A DNA stretch of 64,000 nt from NCBI GenBank assembly GCA_009746045.1, contig RPFO01000076.1:5007275-5071274 (forward strand), in the 5' to 3' direction. Positions within the stretch are counted from its first letter, which is position 1. Every line of letters starts with the position of its first letter. The notes beneath the pieces are model-generated. The model ran no database searches, was not told the DNA's origin, and saw only the letters and a program-made list of their open reading frames with translations. Shown piece after piece: positions 11,396 through 21,774 of this stretch. This DNA comes from Mesostigma viride (Eukaryota > Streptophyta > Mesostigmatophyceae > Mesostigmatales > Mesostigmataceae). The translations under genes were made by a program, and so were the position numbers.

Positions 11396-13255
11396 CATTG
11401 AATTGAATTGAATTGAATTGTAACATAACTCCGTTGGGAGTATATGTAGCACATAGCCCTTGAGAGGGGGCGTATGGCCTATCATACATCCTAAGCTACT
11501 TCCTGCAAGGGTGGGGATGTAAAGGACCCTTGCTCTAGGTGCACCAGGGCACTGGCATCCCCATGATCTTCAAGCTATGCCCAGCGAAGGGGGAGCCTGT
11601 CATGGGGGGGAAGATCAGCATAGCTATACAAAGAAGCTAGGGCATGGCGTCTCAGCAGAGAGTTATTCCCTGCATAGGCACAACAGAACTAAATAAAGCT
11701 AGGCATCATCTGGGGTGTGGCTCATAATAGGCACACATGTACATGATTAAGTAAAGCGCGTGGCTTAGCTGAGATAGTGCCTCTAGGAGGCGTACATGTA
11801 CATGGCCACGGTCTATCTATTCTACACTACTACTGCTATATTCCCCTAAGCTGGGGCGTCTGGAGTCGCTGGGGCGGCGGGGGGGGGGGGGTCGCCTGCC
11901 AGGGCTTATGGCCGACGTAGATGGCCGCCCCCTTCCAGTACACCGGCTGTCCCGCCTTGGTCTGCCGGAGCTGGAGGTAGGTCGGCCATAGCTCCCGTCG
12001 CCGTTGTTGCTGCGCCAGGGTCAAGTCGTCATCAAGGGTGAAGAGAGTCTTCTCGAGCCGCTTGCGGCGTCTGAGAAAAGAAATCTTGTCCGCCCGGGTC
12101 TTAAAGGTGAGAAGGAGCGGGGGCGGCCCTGCCTTACCCCGCGCGCGGGGAAGGCGGTGGGCGGCCAGCTCGATCTCACCGTTAAGGCCCATGCGACCAA
12201 GGATTTCTCTCTCAAACGCACGCAAAAGCTTCTCGGAATTCTCACCTTCCTCCATCTTGAAGTTCTTGACAATGACGTTGAGGCTGCGCTTGGCGAGCTC
12301 GGCCTCCTCGCGGAGGTCAAGCGTCTGCTGTTGAAGCTGGGCTGCGACGGCGGAGGTGGTGGAGGTGGTATGTTGCTTAAGCATGTCCGCCCATGTGGTG
12401 ATGGGAGGAGCATCGCCGGCCAGGCCAGCCGGGGCTGGCTTGGCGGCAATGTCCTTCACCGCCTGGGCGGTGAGGCCTGCGGTGTTCTGCAGAACCTCGA
12501 TAGCGATGGCGTTGTCCTTAAGACGCTGGTCGATGTCACGGAGCTGGGCGGTGATGGCGTCGGAGGTGGGGGTGGTGGCGGTGGAGGAGGCGAGGAGGCT
12601 GGAAGTGGCGGTGGAGATGGTGGGGAGCTCAGCAGCCAGCGTGCCGCCCATTGCCGCCACATCTGCGGCTAGGGGCGTCACGTGCTGTGAGATGGTTGCT
12701 TGGAGGTGGAAGAGGAAGGTGGATTCGGTCAAGGGGGAGGGGGTCCAGAGGTCCGTGACAGAGCGGTCAAGGATGGAAAAGAGGGCGCCGATCTGAAGAC
12801 GGGGGCGAGACCAGCTGGCCAGGTTCTCAGATTGTTGTCGCATTGTGAACCGGCCGTCAGGTCCATTGCGGAAGCGGTAGCATTGTTGAAGGCGTTGGCA
12901 CAGGTCGAGAAGGGAGGCGTATGACCCATAAAACACGAACTCCAGTAGCTTGGGGTGGCATGTCGAAATAGCTGGGTCTGTGATCGTTGAAGGTGTTGAA
13001 GGTGGAAAATATCCCGTCAACGTCAAAATCGCGCTCAGACCAGCTCGGTTCGGCTGGGCGGCTGCGTTTTGGCTCAGGCGAGGCTGAAGGCGAGGCAGGA
13101 AGCCCGGGGGGGTGCTGGACGACCACCAGTGCGCGACTAGTGGCAGCACTGCCTTCCGGCCCTGATGGCGAAGCTGCAGCCGGAGCTGCAGACGTATTTT
13201 CATTGCCGAGCGCAGCCGCCAGGCTGCGTTGCATCGAGGCGCGTTTATTCGCCAT
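11396..13255 (-). mobile_element. LINE-A copy with ORF1, 3' UTR and (CAATT)n tail, no ORF2
   Basis: On the minus strand: ORF1 (13255 to 11836), a 3' UTR related to the plus-strand copies at 4440-4860 and 5366-6166, and a tail of tandem CAATT units at 11396-11419. There is no reverse transcriptase between ORF1 and the 3' UTR, so this is an internally deleted or naturally ORF1-only copy that would need RT supplied in trans. Confidence 0.65.
11836..13255 (-). pseudogene. LINE-A ORF1 protein (L1-type ORF1p-like)
   Basis: The start at 13255 gives MANKRASMQRSLAAALG and a Pro/Ser-rich leader. The frame must change near 12960 to enter the long second segment ending at 11836, so one indel is inferred. 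The middle is a predicted coiled coil (QLRDIDQRLKDNAIAIEVLQ; QQQTLDLREEAELAKRSLN). The C-terminal part, with LNVIVKNF, an acidic loop, a positively charged AAHRLPRARGKAG, LLLTFKTRADKISFLRRR and QPVYWKGAAIYVGHKPW, follows the coiled-coil/RRM/C-terminal-domain plan of L1 ORF1 RNA-binding proteins. This would be the nucleic-acid chaperone of the LINE particle. Confidence 0.6.
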
Positions 13256-13262
13256 ATAGTGC

Positions 13263-14240
13263 GTTATAGCTTTGGAAAATTATATCAGCATGTGCGTCTA
13301 AGAAAGACGAAGCGATTGTGATATTCACAGCTGAATTCGGGGCTCAAACGTGAAAGTTATGAGCTCCGACAGCCATGGCTACCTCGTGGCTCGTGGCTCG
13401 TGGCTCGTCAATCAACATTCAGATATGTTAATCCTGAAAAGTGACCTTCCACGTACACCAGGAGAATGAAGGTCGATGCTGCTGTGACGCATGAGCCTAA
13501 TCCACGTGCTCTCGGAGGTCTCCACCTCGGCAGGAGCACCTGCAGGCGTCGTGGCTCGCTTACCTCAAGCAATATGCGCGTGCTGAAAGCTACCGGGGTC
13601 TAGGCAGAGTTACATTATCTGCCCGGAAAAAGCACCTCTTAAACCTTTCTCGGCAACGAAGCTCTGAGCAGCGCTATATTGTCGTGGCCGGACTTCATTG
13701 TCGCCATTAAAATGTCAAAAGCTGTTCGATTCATCCAAGGAAAATGCGTGCATGGTAGACAGATCATGAGATGCCCGGGCGTATAGACATGACAAGCAAC
13801 TGCTTAGATGACGCTCATCGCGTCCCCTCCTCGCTTCCCTCGACTCAGTTCGTTAAGGCGCCTAATCCAATGTATGGCATAGGCCGCTGTGATCTGGCCG
13901 CGCACCTCGGCCTCAAGAACATCTTCTTGCGTCTTAAACGTCAGCGCCGCAGGCGGCGGCTCAGCCATTGCAAGGCTTAAAATCACAGCGATGCCAGATG
14001 GTTATGGCGTGTAATGCTGGGCGACGGGGTGCAGTTTTCACTTTAAGTAGGGTCAAGCACGTGCCATGATGCACACAAAAAGGCGGGAACTTGTTCGCCG
14101 CCGTTGGATCGGAACTGAATGTGGAAACCCCGTCCCGACTAATTTCACCGCTAATTAATTTTATTCGCCGCGCCGAATTAGACCTCGAGCCTGGAACTGC
14201 GGTCCGGACCAATCCGAGTCCTCCTAATTCGCACTAATTC
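13263..14240. other. Right interior of the Harbinger remnant, no clear gene
   Basis: Contains a small CGTGGCT triplication (13384-13408) and a 60-residue minus-strand frame (13804-13986) without recognised domain. AATTAG/TTCC subterminal words become frequent from 14100 towards the right terminal repeat. Confidence 0.3.
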
Positions 14241-14529
14241 GTCACCATATGTGGAAAGGCTCTAATTCCCGAGTGCAAGTTAGTTAGTTGTAAGGTGAAT
14301 ACCCCAGCCACGCCCGCTAAGGGCCACCCCTGGACCCCCTTCCCCCCCCCCCCCCCCCCCCGCATTTTGCGCAATTTGGTTTGAAATGACCAGAATATTT
14401 AACAACAGGTGGCGGCGTGTTACGAGCCGCCCCAGCGACTCCGAAAGATCCTAGTCTAGCGTGGGTTACTCCTGAATGGACTCGGAATCTGCTATCCGCG
14501 AGGACTACCGGGAATGTAGCCCTCATGAA

Positions 14530-14703
14530 TGTTACGACTCAGCCCTCTACCTCCGCCTCTCACTACCTCTAGTAATCGGTCTAATGCTACCTAAATTAGT
14601 GAGGCCACCTCTAGTTAATCCCTGCGCGAAAGACGAACGTGACGAGCCGGATCTCAGTGCATTTACGTAAGTACGACTATCATGATAATACGCCATAAGC
14701 CAT
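14530..14703 (-). repeat. Antisense fragment of a G1-type LTR
   Basis: Begins TGTTACGACTC and runs to AATACGCCATAA. Its reverse complement matches the second half of the G1 LTR at 17540-17704 (TGGCGTATTA, GTGAATGCATTGAGATC, TTCGTCTTTCGC, CTAATTTAGG). It is interrupted on the right by the TTAA element at 14708. Confidence 0.6.
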
Positions 14704-14707
14704 TTAA

Positions 14708-16988
14708 GGGGAGGGGACACCCCTAAAGGGCACTTTTCTGGAAACCATACCTATGCATGTGCTAAAAATCCAATTATGATTGGGGACCATAAATATGATT
14801 AAAAAAAAATTTTCCAGCCACTTGGGGGTGGTACTAGCCCCCACCATACACCGGTTACGCGCTAAAAATAGAAAAAGAAGCTATTTTAGTCACATTTTTC
14901 CTAGGACAATCGGCAAACATATTGGGACCAAATCATATATTCCCGCATAGTTCCCCCACTTTTGAGAAAGCCTGCCTAATTTTGAGCACGAAATAATGAT
15001 GTTTAGACACATTGATGGATTTTCCCGCAAAAGGGTCCTTTTTTAAACAAAAAAAATAAAACAAATCATAAACACATGCAATAGTGCCAAATCATATATT
15101 CCCAAATACTAGAGAGGGGGGGACATGCAGCCCCAAATTTTCAGGTCATTCTGACAAGCGCAGCCCTATTTGATGGATATTCCTAGATTGCCACCTGTGA
15201 CGAAGCTAAGGGAGGTTTTAGCTAGTATTTAACCACACTCACACCCCTTTATACATCTAAGCCTCATGAAAACTGGCCAAACCACATACTACCATTCTCT
15301 GCACATATGGTACCTCCTATGTTCAAGGTTTGACGCCATTCTGACAAGAACTGCCCAAGTTACAACCATTCCAAGACGGCCACCCATGTAGACGCTACAA
15401 GGAAATTAGAGTAACCATTTAGCCACACTAGCACCTCCTTCTTCATCAAAGACATCTGCAAACTGACCAAAGCACACATAATCAACTCTTGCACGCTGAC
15501 GGCAACGCATGCTCAATGTGGGGGGTCATTGCGACAAGAACTGCTCAAGTTGATGGGTTTCCTATATGACCACATGACAAGGCACTAAGGACCACTCAGT
15601 AAGTTAGTAACCCCACAGTGCCACTTAATATGCCATCCAACATGCACCAAAACCATGCAGAGTATGTTTACAAAGTACAAGGGGGTGGCCACGCACCTCA
15701 TATGTCTTCATCATCCCTCCAGCATGGCCAGCCTTGTAAATATGTGCATAGCCTTGACGATGGTAGCCCTAACATGCCTAAGCAGCATTTCCTATGTTTC
15801 TCCCAGGTTAGAGTGTAAGGTTGATGACAATCAAGCTAATCAACACAACAACACCTCCTAAACTGTCCTCCCCGGCATGGATGACAAACTGGGACTATGG
15901 AGGGCAAGGAACCAAGTAAGAACATGGTATATATAGCTTGCATGCAGTCATGCATGTCAACGTCCATGGTTGGCTCAGCACATTGTAGTCTTGTCACATC
16001 ATCATAACAAAGGAAAGCTCAAACAACCATTGGTGCCAGCTATCTACATGCAGTCACACAAATGCAATATCTCCAACATCATCATCACTATAACACTTCC
16101 ATCCCTGCACGATAAAATGCAAAGAAACCATTGGCGGCCCTTCAGCGCATGAGCGCTGTGATGCCGCTGCGAAGAGAGGGTGCGTCACTCTCAAACAACA
16201 AGAAGCGTCCATACGCACAACATCCTTGCCAGAACACGTTTTATGAAATGCCTTATACCTTCCCGAAGAGCTATAGGCTGCGACTGAAGCGGCCCTGATC
16301 ACGACATCAACGAAAACAATCTAAAGCTGCCAGGTATTCGACAACACAACGGCAAGCGACGGCGAGCTAGCTGGCGGAAACTGCCCAAAAAGAACGCAAA
16401 AAACCTCGAACGATAAGCTCATAGAAGAAAGCACCGATAGCAGATAACGTTCGCGACAAATTTGTACCTTGCCCTCGTAAATCCCTCGCCCAGGCGCGCA
16501 ACAACAGCCGTTCTTCCATGGACAGGTCAGACACGCACTGCGCAGGTCTGAACAATTACTTACCGATAATGGCCGAAAATCTGGCAAAAAGCACCAGCTC
16601 GGTTTAGAATTCGATGCAACCGATATTAATGCCTGCTTCAAGGTCAGAACAGCCCCCAAAACCGCTATTTTACAGCCGCTATCATGAATTCTATTTCATT
16701 CCGCGCGACCAAAAAATTCAGATTACCCCCCATGCCGATGGCATAAAAAAACAACAGCGATATTGTAAACCAGCTGATTTCCGCCACAAACTAACATCAT
16801 AAACTCATCTCCTTTTAGATTCGAGTAAAATTTTTGCATTTCGCCTGCCCTAGTGTGGTAGTTTCGCCTGAACGCAGTCGCCATGGCCACTTCCGCAAGG
16901 GGTGCGCGCACCGTGCACGTGAAATTTGTGACCTTCGGCTCCGGCGCGAATTTTTTGGCGCCAAAAAATTCGGGGGTGTCCCGTCCCC
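14708..16988 (+). mobile_element. TTAA-target DNA element (piggyBac/Sola3-like, non-autonomous)
   Basis: Flanked by TTAA at 14704-14707 and 16989-16992. The ends are inverted: GGGGAGGGGACACCCC on the left and GGGGACGGGACACCCC (read on minus) on the right, 15 of 16 matching. Just inside the right end are a 12-bp palindrome GGTGCGCGCACC (16901-16912), GTGCAC, and a 26-bp perfect palindrome centred on GGCGCC (16947-16972). The 2.28-kb interior has no transposase-like ORF. TTAA duplication is characteristic of piggyBac and Sola3 families. Related copies lie at 3770-4064, 27311-31550 and 45691-47946. Confidence 0.8.
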
Positions 16989-17003
16989 TTAAGGGGAGGG
17001 GAT

Positions 17004-17148
17004 TGTTACGCCCTGGCGCCTCTCTATTCCAAACGTCTAGCCTGACTTCACCTAAACTAGTGAGGGTACCTAGTGATGAGGAGCTATGTTGTGGAAAGGC
17101 CTGGGACGTCGACTCTGTTCTCAATGCATTCTATTATAATACGCCATA
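17004..17148 (-). repeat. Second antisense half-LTR of G1 type
   Basis: TGTTACGCCC...AATACGCCATA is the reverse complement of the LTR 3' half as seen at 58213-58368 (CACTAGTTTAGG, GAGGAGCTAT, TCAATGCATT). It abuts the full sense LTR at 17149, so the G1 5' LTR sits back-to-back with an inverted partial copy. This may explain why I cannot see a target duplication for G1. Confidence 0.6.
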
Positions 17149-17704
17149 TGTTACGTCGCGTAACAATTCGTTGTAGTAATTACGGACGTAAATTAGGTCT
17201 TTTGCCTCGGTCGTTCCTAGGTCTACGTGTAGTTCGTACTGGGACACTGTTGTCCTCGTAACAGTACTGTGGTGCATTGGATGCTTTTGGGCGTCGCGCC
17301 GCGTACTTTATTAGTGGTCCTTATCCTTTGGGTAGAATGTAGTGGACCAGCGTGTATCTGTGCAATTGTAGGCGAGGGCCAGGTCGGCCCGAGCATGCTG
17401 GACCGTTGGTGACCATTTATGCACGTGCTACCCCTCGTGTTGTCACTCGGCGTGTGTTAAATGAATTAACACATATAGGCTTGGGTCACGGCAGTGTAGT
17501 GTGTTTCCTTCCTCTATTCCTGGAATAAACGGGTTCGGGTAAATGGTTGTATGGCGTATTACAGCAATACATACGTGAATGCATTGAGATCAGCTCCGTC
17601 TCGTTCGTCTTTCGCTAGGGGATTGAGTAGAGGTGGCCTGACTAATTTAGGTTGGGTTAGGCCAGGTAGAGGTAGAGGTGGAGGTAGAAGTTTAGGACGT
17701 AACA
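17149..17704 (+). repeat. G1 5' LTR
   Basis: Begins TGTTACGTCGCG and ends GGACGTAACA, so its ends are the inverted pair TGTTACGTC/GACGTAACA. It shares blocks in order with the 3' LTR: TACGGACGTAAATTAGGTC, TACGTGTAGTT, CGCGCCGCG, GTAGGCGAGGG, GTGTTAAATGAATTAACACAT, TGGCGTATTA. A primer-site-like TGGTTCCGGAGG starts two bases after the end. A poly(A)-signal-like GGAATAAAC occurs near 17522. Confidence 0.7.
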
Positions 17705-17705
17705 A

Positions 17706-17723
17706 TGGTTCCGGAGGAACTTT
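17706..17723 (+). other. Candidate primer-binding site of G1
   Basis: TGGTTCCGGAGGAAC starts 2 bp after the LTR. TGG is complementary to the CCA end of a tRNA, as expected of a minus-strand primer site. I cannot name the tRNA. Confidence 0.4.
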
Positions 17724-18214
17724 CGTAGGTAGAGAACGAGACGACGGTCTTTTGTCACATACGCCTTTGCAAGAACCCTTCCGCGTCCAGGGATACGAAG
17801 ACGACACTTTCTTGACAGGTAATGGGCGGGTCGCCGTCAAGCTGGGAGAGTAGTGCTGCCCGGTTCGGGACACGCCCTGCCTGGTGCTAGACCTGCTCGT
17901 AGCGGAAAACCCCTTTCTTAGATAGCTCCTTCGCTTTGTTTTCCTGCGCATAGTTGCTTCCTGTCGGAGATAGAGGATAATTGTTTGGTCGGCAACAGTG
18001 AGACGAGTAGCGTCGTGGTAGACTATACCTTTTCCTTCGTGCTGCTGTTTTATTAGACGGCCGCACCCGCAGAATTCACTGGGTCGCTGATTTTAGGACG
18101 AGCGCTGGACTATTGCCGCCCTCGTGCTGCTTTCGGTGCTCCAGATCACCCAGATAAGTCGCCTACTCCTCCTACTGCTAGCGTGACGTCACAAGACCCA
18201 CCAGGTGCGTTACC

Positions 18215-18607
18215 ATGAGCCAGCGTCGTGCTTTTACTGCTCCTTCCCATTCTTCCAGCGATAATAGCTTAGCCAAATATTACGTAGTGATTACGCCTCA
18301 ATGGTCCGCCATTTTCCTTTCTTGGTCCGACGCTAGGAAGATAGTTCAGAACCGTATATACAACGTAGTTAGGTACAAGAAATTTGTGACCTTTGAAGAA
18401 GCTCAGCAGTTCCTTATAGACCATAGTGAATCAGATTTAGGCCTACATGTACGCTCTATCCCTCATGGTCGTCCTCCAGTGGAATCTCTAGTCTTTGCTA
18501 CCCCTCCTTCTTCTCCCCCTAGACGGGCTGCATCCTCATCTAGCTCAGATACTCCTCTCACCTTAGAGTTTGGTTCCCTATCCATTACTGTGGTTAAAAA
18601 GGATTGA
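18215..18607 (+). CDS. G1 leader ORF with an RNase H1 N-terminal / viroplasmin-like domain
   Basis: 130 residues. Residues about 20-66 (KYYVVITPQWSAIFLSWSDA, then a VRYKKFVTFEEAQQFL segment) match the pattern of the small domain at the N terminus of eukaryotic RNase H1 and in caulimovirus P6, which binds RNA/DNA hybrids: paired aromatic residues, FLSW, and KKF-T-EEA--FL. The tail is Pro/Ser-rich. It sits between the 5' LTR and gag as a separate ORF, a place where Ty3-type elements rarely carry a gene. It could assist reverse transcription by binding hybrids; that is inference. The frame is intact. Confidence 0.65.
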   Translation: MSQRRAFTAPSHSSSDNSLAKYYVVITPQWSAIFLSWSDARKIVQNRIYNVVRYKKFVTFEEAQQFLIDHSESDLGLHVRSIPHGRPPVESLVFATPPSSPPRRAASSSSSDTPLTLEFGSLSITVVKKD

Positions 18608-18730
18608 TTTTAATTGTTTCTTTGCTTAAGACATTCAAGGTTTTTCCTTTTGCCTTCATTGCTTCAATTTAGATTCCTATCCTTTTCTTAAGGCAACTTT
18701 TGTAGTTTTCTTTCCTTTAATTAATTAAAC

Positions 18731-19620
18731 ATGGATCCAGTGGGTGGAGATATGTCGCCTATACCTACCAATACTACTGCTACTAATAATAATACTACTA
18801 ATAACAATAACAATACTCGTGGCAACCGACGGGACTCCTTGGAAACGGTGCACCATCTCACTCCTCAAGGTAATCTGCGTACCTCACCTCCTTCTCGTGT
18901 TACTGGTGGTCGCCGTCGTCCCTCACTTACCCCACCTACCTTTGAACAACGTGTCAGATTTAGTGATGAACCCTCTTTTACTATGAACCAGGCCCCTGCC
19001 CCTCCTGCAACCTTGGCTCAACCTTCAATTAGGTCCTCACTCCCTGACAATGCTCCTCGGCCTCCTCCTCACCCTGTGCCTTCCATCCCGGCTTATAACA
19101 CGGGTCGTACCTCTGCCCCTGTTGGCCCTTCTGACCTTGCCCGAGTGCAGTTCCATTTTATCCTCCTGCTTCTTGGTCCTACCCTGATACGGCCTACGAG
19201 GCTGCCCAGGTCCCTACCCGTGTGGCTGATTTAGAAGTTAATAGTGATTTCAGCACCATGCCTCTAGATGACAGAAATTATGATCATTTTGCCTACTCCT
19301 CCCTTCGTGAGCAGTATACTGTTCCCTTCTCCTATGGGCACCATCCTGAAACGGTGGCCCCTTCTAGACCCCTATCCAAAACCTTTCCTCTTCCTTCTTT
19401 CTATCCCTCGTATGTAGCAGTGGAAGACAGTGGTCCTATGGGTAAATCTGACCCTTCTAATCCCCCTAAGCCCCCTGCTCTTCCCCTCTTTGCTAACCTA
19501 CCCAAGCTGGATGTCAAGTCTACTCCTCAACAGTTTTTCACTTTTATTATGTTGCTTACCCAGAACACAGAGTCGTGGCAAAATCATAATAGATGGCGTC
19601 TTTCTGATGCTGTATTAGTA
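18731..19620 (+). pseudogene. G1 Gag, N-terminal part
   Basis: Starts MDPVGGDMSPIPTN after a TTAATTAAACATGG context. A frame change near 19145 is needed to continue into PFYPPASWSYPDTAYEAAQV and then the Pro-rich PPKPPALPLFANLPKLDVKS and [17 protein letters not shown], the start of a Retrotrans_gag-type capsid domain. Coding sense is lost at about 19620, the left border of the inverted block; the rest of gag lies on the minus strand at 32041-32699. Confidence 0.65.
19457..19619 (+). repeat. 163-bp gag segment, left copy of an inverted duplication
   Basis: The same 163 bp of gag recur on the minus strand at 32537-32699. They start at CTAATCCCCCTAAG and end at GATGCTGTATTAGT. Together the two copies mark the ends of the inverted central block of G1. 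Confidence 0.85.
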
Positions 19621-19621
19621 A

Positions 19622-19770
19622 TATATCATCAATACGAGGTAGAGGGTATTTAGACTTCACAGTAATATCATTCAACTTCCTATAATCAGTAACTAAGCGA
19701 AACTTGCCATTTGGCTTAGGGACTAACAGGACACCAGCTGAGTAGGGAGAGTTGCTAGGCTCTATCAATC
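19622..19770 (-). pseudogene. G1 reverse transcriptase, first motifs (inverted block)
   Basis: Minus-strand reading gives [20 protein letters not shown], then [12 protein letters not shown] and [11 protein letters not shown], which are the opening RT motifs of Ty3-type Pol. Upstream it joins the segment at 21164-21769 when the LINE at 19782-21152 is removed, giving [12 protein letters not shown]. Downstream the RT resumes on the plus strand at about 32703 with GSTCFTVLDCADGFWQL. Confidence 0.75.
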
Positions 19771-19781
19771 CTGCTTCTAAT

Positions 19782-21152
19782 TAATTAATTAATTAATAGA
19801 CACGTGACTGCGTCACGTGAGCATAAGTCCTCAGTGGGAGGGGAACATGGGATGGAATGGATGGTATAAGCTATCTAGGTCCTAGTTACAGGGGTGTGGG
19901 CACCGCTGCCCGAATCGCTATGAATGCCATACTTGGTCACACGCGGAGCCCCCACAGGCTTGGGGGTGGTCTCCTTCATCACTACTTGCCATCTATCCTT
20001 GCGCACCATCTGCCTCCATATTACAGACAAACCAGGAGGCTGCCCGGGGGTGAGCCCGTCACGTCTAGTGTAGCACATGTCCACGCCGAGTCTATCACGA
20101 AAAGTCCACGGGTGGCGGCCCTGCCGCGCGCGGCCGGGGGCACGCCAGGTGAGGACATATCGCCCAGGCTGGGCGGGCTTGGTGCCAGCTAGTCTATCTG
20201 ATGTATCTACCTGATCTGTGCGGGCCAGGCGCCCGGCTAGGCCCAGGCGCCTGTGCCTAATAATGTGGGAAACATAGGGCAAATCAGCGTACAAATCCTC
20301 ATTACTAATGTGCAAACCAAAGGGGATGTTAAGGGCCTTGCGCAGCATCTTGGTGACGGCGCCGTCGAGTCGTTGCTCCAGCTCCTGCATCAGTGTCCAC
20401 GTCTCGGCGCCGTAGGTCAGGATCGTCAGAATGACGACCTTGAAGAGGTCACGCTTGACGATCCGGGGTAGGGCGGGGTTGCTCCACCAGCGGCGGTGGT
20501 CATGGAGGTGCGCCCACGCCATGCCGATCCGTGTCGTCATGTCGTCCTCGCAGTCAGGAAGCCAACTGCCGAGCAGCTTGAAGCGGCCTGAAGTAGGGTA
20601 GTTGACCTCGGCATCGTCTAAGAGGCGGAGTGTGGGTGGGGGCCCTGCCATGCCGAGGGCCAGGGCCTCCGTTTTGGGGCTGATTTCTAGACCAACCGCC
20701 CGAGCCTCGAGCGCCAGGCAGTCCAGCCAAAGTTGGGCAGACTCCGGCTTCTCGATGAGCGTGATGTCGTCGGCATAAATGAGGTCAGCTAGTAAATTCT
20801 GCTTGTTAGTCGGCCCCCCTTCCCCAAGCTCGTTCGTGATCGCTAGGCCAGGGGCACGGCCTGCAATGCTAGCAAAGCGAGCACGTGCCTGGCGCATAAC
20901 ATAATCCACTACAATAATAAACAGGTACGGCGACAGGACGCAACCCTGCCAGACGCCGGTCTGCAGTGGGCAGGGCGGGGTTATGCCGTGCTGAGTGCGC
21001 ACCGAAGTGGTGGACCCCTCATACAGCGTGCGGATGACGGTAATCAGGGGAGTGGGGACGCGAGCGCGAGCAAGTACAGCCCATAGAGCGTCCCAGAGGA
21101 CAGAATCAAAAGCCTTGATGAAGTCGACGAAGATCAGGATGCTTCTAATAGT
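19782..21152 (-). mobile_element. 5'-truncated LINE inserted in G1 RT
   Basis: Flanked by the 11-bp duplication CTGCTTCTAAT at 19771-19781 and 21153-21163. On the minus strand the element ends in an (ATTA)n tail at 19782-19797. It holds the C-terminal part of a reverse transcriptase ORF and a 3' UTR. Removal restores the G1 reading frame. Confidence 0.85.
19875..21144 (-). pseudogene. LINE reverse transcriptase, C-terminal fragment
   Basis: Translation from about 21144 gives LIFVDFIKAFDSVLWDALW (RT motif A), then a modified motif B (TGVWQGCVLSPYLF), LADLIYADDITLI (catalytic YADD), a VGLEISPKTEAL strand, and a thumb region with YGAETWTL and RHRRLGLAGRLAR. This layout is common to RTE, CR1 and related LINE clades. 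The 5' part with the endonuclease is missing. It may be the LINE-A ORF2, because both carry ATTA-type tails and related tail-proximal sequence, but nothing in the window joins them. Confidence 0.7.
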
Positions 21153-21163
21153 CTGCTTCTAAT

Positions 21164-21769
21164 AGTGACACTAAAATCTGTTTTAGTTCCTTTAACTCGG
21201 TAGGGCCCATTCTATACATCGGAGAGTGCGTAGGAACTGCACCGTCCTTAATAACAACACGGTGTAAAACAGAACGAGGAGGAGGATAAGAAGGAGTCTT
21301 TTCTTCAAAAACTTTGGAGGAATCTATCACAGCCATGTATCTTACTATTTCATTTTCAGTAAATCCCACTCCTATTGTATCCACTGTGTTTACATCTATA
21401 TCCACACTATTATTAGGGATAGGTATCTCCTGTACTTCTAACTGAAGGAACATACATAATAAGTATCCATATTCCTTTAATTCAGATCGCAATTCATCAT
21501 TGGACATTAATACGTCAGGTATAGGTCTTACAGGAGGATCAACAGGTGTAGGAGGAGTAATATCTACCAAGGATAAAATTTCTACTCTATAATGACGTTC
21601 CGGTACCCAGTAAGAGCTATCTGGAAACCAAATGACCATGGTATCGTAATTAATAGTAATCTTATTATCCTGGTGCCAATCTAATCCTAGTAATACATCA
21701 GCGGTAGTGATAGGGCCTATAGTGGCCGTCAGGTTGACAGTACGTCCTTGTATGACCAGGGGAAGGGAC
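21164..21769 (-). pseudogene. G1 protease C-terminal part and Pol linker
   Basis: The minus-strand frame runs LPLVIQGRTVNLTATIG, then ADVLLGLDWHQDN, where the LLGLDW motif is the second signature of retropepsins. A linker follows, then PPPRSVLHRVVIKDG and MGPTELKELKQILVSLLEA, which lead into RT. With the Ty1-type element at 21775-27107 removed it is continuous with the DSGA protease motif at 27113-27306. Confidence 0.7.
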
Positions 21770-21774
21770 ACCGT

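Larger units (their letters stand above)
8719..14262. mobile_element. Decayed PIF/Harbinger-type DNA transposon with later insertions
   Basis: The left end reads GGCCCTTTCCACATTCG preceded by TTA (8716-8718). The right end read on the minus strand is GAGCCTTTCCACATATGG, followed on the plus strand by TAA (14263-14265). The ends share a CCTTTCCACAT core and a subterminal region rich in TTCC and AATTAG words. Three-base A/T target sites and CCTTTCCACA-like ends are typical of PIF/Harbinger. A transposase-like N-terminal fragment lies just inside the left end (9031-9510). The interior also holds a GT satellite and a LINE-A copy. The flanking triplets do not match each other exactly. Confidence 0.45.

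Noticed and set aside
14341-14360. Long C run as a functional element
   Set aside because: A homopolymer next to the Harbinger border. It could be assembly noise and nothing ties it to a function.
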